From positions 177,135 to 241,134 of the forward strand of contig CAZGQM010000005.1 of the NCBI GenBank assembly GCA_964528055.1: a DNA stretch of 64,000 bases. Direction: 5' to 3'. The notes under the pieces were generated by a model, which made no database searches, had not been told where the DNA came from, and saw nothing but the letters and a program-made list of their open reading frames with translations. Position numbers and translations under genes: made by a program. How positions within the stretch are numbered: position 1 is the stretch's first letter; each line of letters opens with the position of its first letter. The stretch is from Geoanaerobacter sp964528055 (lineage in GTDB: Bacteria > Desulfobacterota > Desulfuromonadia > Geobacterales > DSM-12255). Shown one piece after another: positions 32,775 through 41,096 of the stretch.

Positions 32775-32909
32775 ATGAAGAATTGTGTAAATAATATCGA
32801 CATTAGAGTCTTAATGCAACAGTTAGAGGGAGTCGAAGTATTTTCAGGTCTCTGCTGTTCGTGCATATACCTCCTCACAGTTATGTCAGGTTACGTACTG
32901 TGTTATTAA
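32775..32909 (+). CDS. Possible 44-residue cysteine-rich small protein or leader peptide
   Basis: A short frame starting MKNCVNNIDIRVLM, with five cysteines including CCSC and a hydrophobic second half ending SGYVLCY. GGGGA stands about 7 bases before the ATG, and a sigma-54 promoter ends 26 bases upstream, so it would be the first frame translated from the rightward transcript. It is too short for coding statistics to settle, and I know no relatives. It may be a real small membrane protein, a leader peptide, or chance. The 180 bases after it (to 33090) are AT-rich with no other gene I can support. Confidence 0.3.
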   Translation: MKNCVNNIDIRVLMQQLEGVEVFSGLCCSCIYLLTVMSGYVLCY

Positions 32910-33090
32910 TGCTTCCCGAGTGAACCTCTTTTGCATGGCGTGAAGTTGACAATGAGCTAATTCAGTAGTCACGATTTAATATGAAGAGTGTGATACCTTG
33001 TTAAATTCTCATATATATGGTTTATTTTAAGACAGTCATGCATGTAAATTCAGCATATAGCCTCTTCCGTTGCCGGAAGCAGGCAGAGAA

Positions 33091-34389
33091 ATGCGATTGA
33101 AGAACAAAGCCAACGCTTCCGAAATATTTTATGTGGTTGTTCCTAAAGTCGTAGGCGGCGGCGCTGCCCTCATACTCAATGTCTTATTGATGCGGTGTTT
33201 CAATCCTCCTGACTTTGGAAAGTTTTCACTCTGTCTTTATTACATCCTGCTCTTTGATAGTATTATAGGGTCAGCAGTGGATTATGCCACCATGAAGCTG
33301 GTTCCCCAATTCACTCGATCCGACGGTTCCGGCGTTGGTATACTTGAACGTGCGGCTTTCAGGGCAAAGGTAACCCTTTTCGTACCGGTTGTTCTCGCTT
33401 CAACGGTTTTTGGAACGGTCATCGGGCGCGCACTTTTTCACGATGATTACTCCGCTTGGCTTATTCCCATCAGCAGTCTTGCAGGTGCCGGGCTGATAAT
33501 GCTTCGCTCCCTTCAAGTCCATTTTCAGATTCGACAAAGGTTCAAAATATACGGCCTCATCGACCTTGGACACAATATCCTCAGATATGGGCTTATTGCC
33601 GTTGCGCTGGTATTTTTCGAAACAGTACCTCAGACTGTGATTCTCGCCTTTGCAATAGCACCAATGCTGATTCTTATTTCTTCCGCTCGGAGCTATCGCC
33701 GTAGTGTGCTCTGTGAAAGCCTTGGTCTTCCAGATGCTCGGAAAGAACTTTTTGGAGCTGTGAAATGGTACCTGTTAAGCTTCTGTCTTGGGGCGATACT
33801 TGCGAGGAGCGATGTCTACCTTCTTTCGCTCTTCAGAGGCCTCAATGAGGTGGGAATCTTCTCGGCAGCCTCGATATACGCAATGGTTCCGGAACTAGTG
33901 GCAAGCTATTTGGCAGTAGTTTTTCAGCCAAAGATAATTCGCAATTTAGAATCGGGAACCTTGGCCTCCTTTCTCAAGATATCAACGAGACAGAACCTTG
34001 CCGTTGCCATTCCAACCACTATTGCGACTGTGGTTACAGGCATTTTTGTTATGAGTCGATTTGTTTCTGATTCTTACGGCGCGGGTAAAATGCTGCTGCT
34101 GATCCTTGCCCCTGGTGCCTTGGCGTCGATGATGACTTTTCCGCTGACTCTTCCGCTCCTGCTGTTTGTGTATCCTACTTTTTGGGTTAAGATGGAAGGA
34201 GTCTGTCTTCCATTTCTGCTGGCTGCATACTGGTTGGCAATTACTCACTACGGAGCTATTGGAGCGGCCGTGGTTACCTCGACGTACAAGATTGGCAAGT
34301 GCTTATTGAGTCACTTTGTCGCTTGGAAGTACATTCGGTTCCATGAGGGTGCGACAGTTTCCGCACCCGTTCCCACAGTAGGAGGGTAA
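33091..34389 (+). CDS. Wzx-type polysaccharide flippase (MATE/MOP family)
   Basis: A 433-residue integral membrane protein with about 12 hydrophobic segments and the polysaccharide-synthase layout (N-terminal VPKVVGGGAALILNVLLMRCFNP region, then GLNEVGIFSAASIYAMVPE midway). Members flip undecaprenyl-linked repeat units across the inner membrane. I use the ATG at 33091; the frame is open from a TTG 21 bases upstream. The Shine-Dalgarno is weak (AGGCAGAG). It is the first large gene of the rightward unit, five bases before the co-polymerase gene. The exact sugar specificity cannot be seen. Confidence 0.85.
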   Translation: MRLKNKANASEIFYVVVPKVVGGGAALILNVLLMRCFNPPDFGKFSLCLYYILLFDSIIGSAVDYATMKLVPQFTRSDGSGVGILERAAFRAKVTLFVPVVLASTVFGTVIGRALFHDDYSAWLIPISSLAGAGLIMLRSLQVHFQIRQRFKIYGLIDLGHNILRYGLIAVALVFFETVPQTVILAFAIAPMLILISSARSYRRSVLCESLGLPDARKELFGAVKWYLLSFCLGAILARSDVYLLSLFRGLNEVGIFSAASIYAMVPELVASYLAVVFQPKIIRNLESGTLASFLKISTRQNLAVAIPTTIATVVTGIFVMSRFVSDSYGAGKMLLLILAPGALASMMTFPLTLPLLLFVYPTFWVKMEGVCLPFLLAAYWLAITHYGAIGAAVVTSTYKIGKCLLSHFVAWKYIRFHEGATVSAPVPTVGG

Positions 34390-34394
34390 AAGGG

Positions 34395-35867
34395 ATGCAC
34401 CTGAAATATGAGGCATTAGAACAAAAGCTTCTTTTTCGAGAGGGTCTGCGAGCTTTGCGAAGAAATATCATCTTGGTGCTGGTCACAGCGCTGACGACGG
34501 TTATGACAGCTTATGTCGGCTTGCAGTTTGTCTCTGAGCAGTATACGACTTCCGCAAAACTTTTGGTGAAGCTGGGGAGAGAAAATGCCGAAGTGCCGCT
34601 GACGGTTGAACGGGGAGGGGTTTACACCACTGGAGTGAGGCAAGAGGATATCAATTCAGAGATTCAACTTCTGAAATCTCGTGAGATTATTGAAGGGGTG
34701 GTAGATCGGATCGGAATAGAGAAGTTTAACGAAATCCCGGTCAAGCCTGAGTCGTTTTTCGGGGCACTTAAATATCATCTCAAGGTTGCCTATCGAAGTC
34801 TGAAGGGGCAGATCGAAGAGTGTCTCATTTACCTTGGCTTAAAGAAAGCCCTCTCTCCAAAAGAAAAGGTTATCCTCTTATTGGAGAAGAGAGTAACCGT
34901 AACACGCGAGAAAGATTCTGATGTTATCGGAGTGGATGTAAAGCTGCCGTCTCCGCCTTTGACCGTTGCCGTGGCGAACGAAATGATTGCTCTCTATTTC
35001 GAGCGGAGGGCAGCAATTCGTAAAAGCCCTCCGGTGAAGAATCTTTTCCTTGCTCAGACGGCCTCCTATGAAGCAGACCTGCAAAATCTCGAAACCAAGA
35101 AAAACGCCGTCAGAACGAGGTATTCAGTTAGTGCGCTTAGCGATCAACGCAAGATTCTACTCAATCGTCTCCAGGAGCTGAAGACTAACATAGATTCTTC
35201 TCAGTATGAGCGGAAGCTTATTTTTGATGACAGGCAAATCCTTGCAATCAGGGATCGGAACTCGGAGCTTTTACCAACTCCCAGCGACGGGCTTCTTCCC
35301 AATCTTTCAGTGCAATCCCTAAAGGACAGGATTTCTGAACTTAAGATAAAGCACATCGCGCTCACGGGGAAATTTACTAACCAAACAGAAACCGTCCGCT
35401 CTCTCGAAAAGGAGATTGCACGCACCACCAATCTACTCGTAGGCAACCTGGACGGCAGGGTTAGTCAGCTTATGAAAGAGGCGCAACAGGTGGAAAAAGA
35501 GTTGGAGAAAACTAATGATGCCGAAAGGGAGCTTCAGCGTTTAGATAGGGCTATTACCCTCTCGGAGGGTAACCTCACGAGCTCAACCAAGAGGTCTCAG
35601 GAGGCAATCCTTTCGGAACAACTTGACGAAAAGAGAATGACTAATATCAGCATTCTCTCAAAGCCGAGCTTTCCGATCACGCCGGTCTCCCCAAAAAAAA
35701 TGCTGATCATGCTGTCATCTGTAGGGGTTGGTCTCTTTGCCGGGGCATGGTTCGGGTTCCTTAGGGAATACACCAGTGACATTATTCATGCCCCCTCAGC
35801 GATGGCTGATATTCCTGGGCTGTCGGTTCTGGGAACCTACAGAATCAGACAGAAATCAGAGTTGTAA
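34395..35867 (+). CDS. GumC/Wzz-type polysaccharide co-polymerase
   Basis: A 490-residue protein. A membrane segment near residues 25-45 and another near 437-458 flank a long periplasmic region. A Wzz domain occupies about 10-130, and long coiled coils run from about 215 to 410. The short C-terminus has no nucleotide-binding domain. Members set chain length and link the inner-membrane polymerase to the Wza-type outer-membrane channel. Because the kinase part is not fused, the CpsD-like gene at 39221 is the likely partner. GGAGGG precedes the ATG. The stop is followed after 2 bases by the polymerase/ligase gene. Confidence 0.88.
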   Translation: MHLKYEALEQKLLFREGLRALRRNIILVLVTALTTVMTAYVGLQFVSEQYTTSAKLLVKLGRENAEVPLTVERGGVYTTGVRQEDINSEIQLLKSREIIEGVVDRIGIEKFNEIPVKPESFFGALKYHLKVAYRSLKGQIEECLIYLGLKKALSPKEKVILLLEKRVTVTREKDSDVIGVDVKLPSPPLTVAVANEMIALYFERRAAIRKSPPVKNLFLAQTASYEADLQNLETKKNAVRTRYSVSALSDQRKILLNRLQELKTNIDSSQYERKLIFDDRQILAIRDRNSELLPTPSDGLLPNLSVQSLKDRISELKIKHIALTGKFTNQTETVRSLEKEIARTTNLLVGNLDGRVSQLMKEAQQVEKELEKTNDAERELQRLDRAITLSEGNLTSSTKRSQEAILSEQLDEKRMTNISILSKPSFPITPVSPKKMLIMLSSVGVGLFAGAWFGFLREYTSDIIHAPSAMADIPGLSVLGTYRIRQKSEL

Positions 35868-35869
35868 CT

Positions 35870-37345
35870 ATGCTTGCTACCTTATCTCCTACATGGCGAG
35901 ATGCACGTTTCGCAGCGTTGGTCGGAACCGTACTGGGGGTTCTGCTCATTTTTCTCTCGGTTAATGGTTCACCGTTAAAGGCAATTCTGGCAATTGTAGG
36001 GATTTCGGTAGTGATTGCCATCATATATATGCCAACCCTAGGGTTTTTCCTCACTTCTGCCGTGATTCCTCTAGAGAGGATTGGCAGACTCACCGGCGAT
36101 TCCAGCATATTTACCATATCACTCATGAGGGTTATAGGTGCGGTAACGGTTACAAGTTTGCTACTCCACATGATACTCAAGAGAAAATCGTGGAAAATGG
36201 ACTTAACCATTCAACTCTACATAATTTATATTGCCATCTGTGCAGTGACCTTATTTGTTTCCACCGATTTTACCGGAACGGTACGAGCGCTCGGCCAGAT
36301 TGTAGTAAATTTGGTTTTTTTTGTACTGGTCATCAATATGGTGAAGGATATGGAGACGATCAAGATTGCCCTAGCAGCCTGGTTATTGGCTACAGTGCTC
36401 GTAGGGTTGTACACGACGTATGACTGGCACTACGGCACTCATACCGTTTCGACAGAATTTGACATTGGAAACACCGATGATCGTTTCGTCACTGTCTGGA
36501 TTGATAATACAGAGTGGGAAAATAAGCTTTCCGGAATCAAGCGGGCCATGGGAACCACTTCTCACGCCGCCGTTTATGGCATCAACCTCATTATGACATT
36601 GCCTTTTTTTGCGTACTTCTTCCGTAGCAGCAGGAAACTGGCCCCCCGCATACTAATTGGGGCTGCGGCGATTGTTGTGGCTTACAATATTGTGTTGACG
36701 AATACTCGGTCGGTAATGCTCGTTGCAGGATTCACCTTTGTTCTCTGTTGGTTGGTTGGGCTTGTTAAGCTCAGGATTCGCTATGCTGTTGTCATTGCAG
36801 TGTTGGCCGCAGGTGTCATCGTCTATTTCAACCCCAAAATATTTCAGCGGGTGCTTAATCTGCAAAATTACTCATTTTCTCAGTCAAGGACGGCGCAGAT
36901 CCGGTTCGAGTACTGGCAGGCCGGTTTAGAAATCGTCCGCGAGAATTTTTTGATCGGCATCGGTGTCGGCAACAAGAACGAGGTTCCAAGGCATGTGAAG
37001 GGGGATGTTCCTGATCAGACTACGGTACATAACGAGTATCTTCAGACGCTGATGGAGGTAGGGATTATTGGTTGGATCGTTTTTTTTGCCTTTGTCGGTA
37101 CGTTGCTGGCCTATGCATTCAAGGCAACGAATATCTTCAGGGTTGCAGGCTATACTGAGGGAATGATGCTCATGCAGGCATGTATGGTCTGTATGACGGC
37201 GTGTCTTGTTTATGCTCTTCAATGCGACCTTTTCCGGTTTCCGTTGAAGGGGTGGTGGCTGGTAGCTGGGATTACGGTGGCGGTTTACGGCATGCAAAAG
37301 GCAAATGTCCGGGAAGGTGCGACGAACTCCCTGGTAGAGGGATAA
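35870..37345 (+). CDS. O-antigen ligase/Wzy-type polymerase membrane protein
   Basis: A 491-residue protein with about 11-12 membrane segments. The Wzy_C/O-antigen ligase signature is present: RFEYWQAGLEIVRENFLIGIGVGN followed by TTVHNEYLQTLMEVGIIGW, with the large periplasmic loop near residues 185-225. In a Wzx/Wzy locus such a protein most likely polymerises repeat units. Sequence alone does not separate polymerase from ligase. It starts 2 bases after the co-polymerase stop, with no separate Shine-Dalgarno of note. Confidence 0.82.
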   Translation: MLATLSPTWRDARFAALVGTVLGVLLIFLSVNGSPLKAILAIVGISVVIAIIYMPTLGFFLTSAVIPLERIGRLTGDSSIFTISLMRVIGAVTVTSLLLHMILKRKSWKMDLTIQLYIIYIAICAVTLFVSTDFTGTVRALGQIVVNLVFFVLVINMVKDMETIKIALAAWLLATVLVGLYTTYDWHYGTHTVSTEFDIGNTDDRFVTVWIDNTEWENKLSGIKRAMGTTSHAAVYGINLIMTLPFFAYFFRSSRKLAPRILIGAAAIVVAYNIVLTNTRSVMLVAGFTFVLCWLVGLVKLRIRYAVVIAVLAAGVIVYFNPKIFQRVLNLQNYSFSQSRTAQIRFEYWQAGLEIVRENFLIGIGVGNKNEVPRHVKGDVPDQTTVHNEYLQTLMEVGIIGWIVFFAFVGTLLAYAFKATNIFRVAGYTEGMMLMQACMVCMTACLVYALQCDLFRFPLKGWWLVAGITVAVYGMQKANVREGATNSLVEG

Positions 37346-37356
37346 CTGGAGGTCAT

Positions 37357-38265
37357 ATGCAGAAGAAATCACCTGATGTATCGATCATCCTCGTCGGTCT
37401 TAATGCATGCCGGTATATTATCGAGTGCATTGAGTCAATTCATAAGGCCGAGTGGAGAAATTACAGCTACGAAATCATCTATGTAGATAATGGGTCAACC
37501 GATAATTCCGTTGATGCGGTGCAAACGACGTACCCTGAGACGAAGCTGATTGTCAATGACCGAAATCTTGGCTACTGCAAGGCGGCGAACCAGGGGGTGG
37601 CAATCTCCTCAGGCGCGTACTATATGTTTCAGAATGACGATACGCTACTCATAGACGACGCTCTACCTCTGCTGGTCGATTTCATGGAGAAGGTCCCTGA
37701 TGCAGGCGTCGTAGGGAGCAGGCTCGTGTATCCTGATGGTACTGAGCAGTGGTCGGGGAGGAAATTCCCTTCCCCTTTGAATGGTTTGCTGGGGCGAAAT
37801 TCCTGGCTGACCAGGCGGTTTCCGAATTCGGCGGTTGTCAGGAAATATCTTTGCAAGGATGAGGTGTTCGGCTCTTCCGAAGCGTTTGGAGTGGATTGGG
37901 TTTCCGCTGCAGCCATGTTGGTGCGCAAATCTGATTACCATCTGGTAGGGGGGCTGGCAGAGGATTACTACTACTGGCACGAAGCGGTCTTTTCCCATCG
38001 GCTGCTGAAGCAGGGAAAGAAGACCTATCTTCATCCTAAATCGAGAATTATACATTATGAAGGGATGGGAAGCGGACCTCGCCCCTTTGCAAGGAAGAAG
38101 TTTCACATTCTTGATTTTCATAAAGGGGCGCTAAGATTTTTTGGTGAACAACATGATCTTGGTCCCTTGAGCCCAATAAGGGCTGCCGTTGCCATTGCCC
38201 TCTATGCTAGGGCATCGATGCTCCTGATGAGCGCATGGCTTACCTCCCCACGGGACAATAGGTGA
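37357..38265 (+). CDS. Glycosyltransferase family 2 (rhamnosyltransferase-like)
   Basis: A 302-residue GT-A enzyme. It opens with DVSIILVGLN and EIIYVDNGSTDNS, then NLGYCKAANQG, and QNDDT as the metal-binding DxD-like motif. VDWVSAAAMLVRKSDYHLVGG followed by WHEAVFSHRL is the WbbL-type acceptor region. The Glu of WHEA probably stands where the catalytic base sits; the usual ED pair is changed. GGAGG precedes the ATG at 37357. It adds one sugar of the repeat unit on the cytoplasmic side. Its C-terminal 40 residues contain a hydrophobic patch that may touch the membrane. Confidence 0.87.
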   Translation: MQKKSPDVSIILVGLNACRYIIECIESIHKAEWRNYSYEIIYVDNGSTDNSVDAVQTTYPETKLIVNDRNLGYCKAANQGVAISSGAYYMFQNDDTLLIDDALPLLVDFMEKVPDAGVVGSRLVYPDGTEQWSGRKFPSPLNGLLGRNSWLTRRFPNSAVVRKYLCKDEVFGSSEAFGVDWVSAAAMLVRKSDYHLVGGLAEDYYYWHEAVFSHRLLKQGKKTYLHPKSRIIHYEGMGSGPRPFARKKFHILDFHKGALRFFGEQHDLGPLSPIRAAVAIALYARASMLLMSAWLTSPRDNR

Positions 38266-38273
38266 AGACCGGT

Positions 38274-39224
38274 ATGATGGACATGTATGGGAAGCGGGTC
38301 ATTGTGACCGGTGCTGGTGGGTTCATTGGCGGAGCGCTAGCCAGAAGACTGGCCGAAGCTGGTGCTGTCGTTCTCGGCCTTGGGCGAAACGATCTTCCAG
38401 AGCCGCGAGGTGACCATCCGCTATATATGCGTTGCGACCTTTCAGATCAGGATGAGGCCAGGAAGGTGTTTCTTGAGTTCTCTCCCGAGGTGGTTTTCCA
38501 TTTGGCGTCTAATTCGGATGCAGCCGATACTTTTTCTCAGATTCGTGCGTCGGTATACGGAAACCTCCTGCTGACTCTCAATGTGCTTGAGTCATTCGCT
38601 CTCTGTCCTGACCGACGCATGCTTGTGTATGGAGATTCAACCAAGGTGTACGGCAACTGCGTTCCACCTTATCGCAAGGATCTCCCCGACAGTCCGCTAT
38701 GCTCGTACGCTATCGCTAAGGCATCGGGATGGGAGTACTGCAAGCTGTTCCATCTAGTTCATGAGCTTCCTTCAGTGTCGATTAGGCCAACCATTACGTA
38801 TGGACCTATGCAGAAACTTAATCTCGTTGGGTTTGTTATAGATTCAATATTGAGGGGTGAAAAAGAAATCGCACTTTCTGGGGGGGATCAGACAAGGGAC
38901 CTGCTCTATCTGGATGACTGCGTGGAAGCTTTTCTGCTAGCTGGAATGCAGGCACCAGAAAAGGTGGGCGGTGAGGTAATCAACATCGGCGGGGGTAATG
39001 AACTTTCTGTATCGCAAATAGCTCAGATAATAGCTACACTAATGAAGAGTGACATCCGTATTCTCTCGAGATTCAATCTGCGGCGACCAACAGAGATCAG
39101 CAGGTGCTACAGTGACAACAAGGAGCCTTTGGAGCTTCTCGGTTGGAAACCGTCTGTTTCACTTACAGAAGGATTGATGAAGACCATAGAATTTAGAAAA
39201 TTATCACAGGATATCCAGTTATGA
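38274..39224 (+). CDS. NAD-dependent epimerase/dehydratase (extended SDR)
   Basis: About 316 residues. The N-terminal NAD-binding loop is TGAGGFIGGALA. The catalytic region has YGDSTKVYG and, in place of the usual YxxxK, SYAIAKASG (Tyr and Lys kept). SIRPTITYGP is the typical downstream line of nucleotide-sugar epimerases and 4,6-dehydratases. It is expected to make or modify a nucleotide sugar for the repeat unit. I use the ATG at 38274, with AGGTGA eight bases before; a GTG at 38262 and further ATGs to 38283 are alternatives. The stop overlaps the next gene start (ATGA). Confidence 0.85.
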   Translation: MMDMYGKRVIVTGAGGFIGGALARRLAEAGAVVLGLGRNDLPEPRGDHPLYMRCDLSDQDEARKVFLEFSPEVVFHLASNSDAADTFSQIRASVYGNLLLTLNVLESFALCPDRRMLVYGDSTKVYGNCVPPYRKDLPDSPLCSYAIAKASGWEYCKLFHLVHELPSVSIRPTITYGPMQKLNLVGFVIDSILRGEKEIALSGGDQTRDLLYLDDCVEAFLLAGMQAPEKVGGEVINIGGGNELSVSQIAQIIATLMKSDIRILSRFNLRRPTEISRCYSDNKEPLELLGWKPSVSLTEGLMKTIEFRKLSQDIQL

Positions 39225-40033
39225 AAGCAAATGCAAAGGAGCCGATCGGATCACTGGTGGTTAAGCATGGTTTTGCCACGCAGGAACAGATCCTGGAAGC
39301 GATTGAGGAACAAAAGGCGCAAAAAACCGACGGTAAAGACCATGTCAAGCTGGGACTGTTGCTGGTGCAAAAAGGTATCATTTCAACAGACCAGTTACTG
39401 ACAGTGGTAGAGAACTACAATCGCCGGCATACCCTGATTTCAGATGACGCCATGAGGCTTGCCGTAAAGATTCGGACCGCGACTATGGGGATGAGAGTGA
39501 TTCTTTTCACCGGCATAGGAGAGGGTGACGGTGTTTCACAGCTGATGCAGGAGGTCGGATATGCCATTGCTATGATGGATCAGGGGAAGGTGCTCCTACT
39601 GGATCTCGACTTCAAGACACCAACACTTCATCGCATGGCAGAATATCCGTCTGATGGGATAAAGGAGCCTCTTCCGGGATTAAGTGATGTACTGGAGGGA
39701 TCGATTCCCCTTTGGGAAGCAGTATACTCCACCGGTTTGAATTCGCTGTTCGTGATGCCTGCAGGGAATCCAGCGGTTAATTATAGCTCTCTTTTTCTCT
39801 CTTCGAAATTCGCTGATCTCATGAAAAAGACAAAGGATGAATTTATTGTCATGATGCAGTGCCCTCCGTTGTTATTGAATGCAGATACCGCTCTTATTGC
39901 CTCGCAGGCAGATGGGGCTGTTCTAGTAGTGGGGAGCGGCAGAGCTCGAAAGACCGATGTCATTGAGATCCAACGGACTTTCGAAGCACTAAACGTGCCC
40001 GTAATAGGTGCAGTGCTAACTTCAAGGAAATGA
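39221..40033 (+). CDS. CpsD-like ATPase domain fused to an MshEN-like domain, P-loop lysine missing
   Basis: A 270-residue cytoplasmic protein. Residues 8-66 hold two tandem units, IGSLVVKHGFATQEQILEAI and KLGLLLVQKGIISTDQLLTV. They fit the MshEN pattern (RLGxxLVxxGxIxxxxLxxAL) known to bind c-di-GMP in some type II secretion and pilus ATPases, although the leading Arg is Pro in the first unit and Lys in the second. Residues 90-265 resemble a CpsD/Wzc-type tyrosine kinase or MinD fold: GKVLLLDLDFKTPTLHR is the Walker A' strand. The P-loop reads GIGEGDGVS, with D103 where GEGK(S/T) needs Lys. No tyrosine cluster follows. It therefore looks like a non-kinase sensor partner of the co-polymerase. 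Confidence 0.75.
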   Translation: MKANAKEPIGSLVVKHGFATQEQILEAIEEQKAQKTDGKDHVKLGLLLVQKGIISTDQLLTVVENYNRRHTLISDDAMRLAVKIRTATMGMRVILFTGIGEGDGVSQLMQEVGYAIAMMDQGKVLLLDLDFKTPTLHRMAEYPSDGIKEPLPGLSDVLEGSIPLWEAVYSTGLNSLFVMPAGNPAVNYSSLFLSSKFADLMKKTKDEFIVMMQCPPLLLNADTALIASQADGAVLVVGSGRARKTDVIEIQRTFEALNVPVIGAVLTSRK

Positions 40034-40046
40034 CAAATAAGAAGGG

Positions 40047-41096
40047 ATGCCATTGACTTCGAATCTTTCCACTCTGCTCTCAAAGGTTCCGCAATTCACG
40101 CGAAATGCAAGGCATCTCAAGAGCTTGCTCCAGCACAGTACTCCACGGAAGCTTCTGAATCTGATCCGTACGGAATACGCCATGGCTACCAGGAGCGAAA
40201 CCGTTTCGGGTAAGCCGTTCATAATCATTGTCGATCCGATAAACCGATGCAATCTCAGATGTCCACTTTGCCCTTCGGGTACCGATGAACTGAACCGCGA
40301 ACGTGCCGTCATGACATATCAGCAATTTACGGAGATAATCCGACCATTTATCCCATATGCATATGAGATCTCGTTTCACAATTGGGGGGAGTCATTATTG
40401 AACCCGGAGATCTTTAGAATGATCTCCTTCGCGGCACAGCAAAATATCGCCAGTAACATGAGCTCTAACCTGAGCATTGCGCGTGACGGGCTAATGAAAG
40501 CGATAGTCAGGTCGGGGTTGGAATACCTGGTGGTATCGCTTGATGCAGTTTCACCCGATGTGTATCGTCAATATCGGCGTGGAGGCGATTTTGAGTTGGT
40601 GATGTCCAATCTTCGTGAACTCATCGCCATTCGCAATGCGAGCGGCTCAAAGACACCCCAAGTGGAGTGGCAATTCATAGTAATGAAACATAATATCCAT
40701 GAAGCTGAGCAGGCGCGAACCCTTGCGCGAGAGATCGGTGTCGACAATTTCCGGTTGATTCCGGTTGGGTTCCCCTTTGGCGTTGCCGATCTGGATGCGC
40801 TGCGTAGCGAGTGGGCTCCGGATTCCATGCCGGTACAGGCACCTATCAATACGACCTGCTTTTACCTCTATCGCTCGGTCACGATAAATCCTGACGGCGG
40901 AATCTCTCCCTGTTGCATGGTCCCGGACTCTCGGCACGACTTCGGAAACCTTTTGAGTGATGACTTTGAAAGCATCTGGAACAACAATCGTTACCGATCG
41001 GCGCGTCGACTTTTTTTGTCAGAAACCGGCTCTGGATGCGCGACCGTGTGTAACGGGTGTACCAAATTCAGGAAAAGGGGAGATGTATCACCATGA
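40047..41096 (+). CDS. Radical SAM/SPASM-domain protein
   Basis: About 349 residues. The radical SAM cysteines are in NRCNLRCPLCPSG (CxxxCxxC, about residues 71-80). The C-terminal SPASM-type region has further cysteines in ISPCCMV and CATVCNGC, suited to auxiliary iron-sulphur clusters. SPASM enzymes modify peptides, but relatives also sit in polysaccharide loci with unknown substrates. The start is uncertain: GAAGGG touches the ATG at 40047, while the in-frame TTG at 40053 has a normal six-base spacing. It overlaps the following epimerase gene by four bases, so it belongs to this pathway. Confidence 0.85.
   Translation: MPLTSNLSTLLSKVPQFTRNARHLKSLLQHSTPRKLLNLIRTEYAMATRSETVSGKPFIIIVDPINRCNLRCPLCPSGTDELNRERAVMTYQQFTEIIRPFIPYAYEISFHNWGESLLNPEIFRMISFAAQQNIASNMSSNLSIARDGLMKAIVRSGLEYLVVSLDAVSPDVYRQYRRGGDFELVMSNLRELIAIRNASGSKTPQVEWQFIVMKHNIHEAEQARTLAREIGVDNFRLIPVGFPFGVADLDALRSEWAPDSMPVQAPINTTCFYLYRSVTINPDGGISPCCMVPDSRHDFGNLLSDDFESIWNNNRYRSARRLFLSETGSGCATVCNGCTKFRKRGDVSP

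Noticed and set aside
34395..35867. Full-length Wzc-type tyrosine kinase
   Set aside because: The protein ends soon after its second membrane segment and has no P-loop or tyrosine tail.
35870..37345. Exosortase for the PEP-CTERM protein
   Set aside because: The multi-pass protein has the Wzy/O-antigen ligase signature with the large periplasmic loop and HNEYLQ motif, not exosortase Cys/Arg/His motifs.
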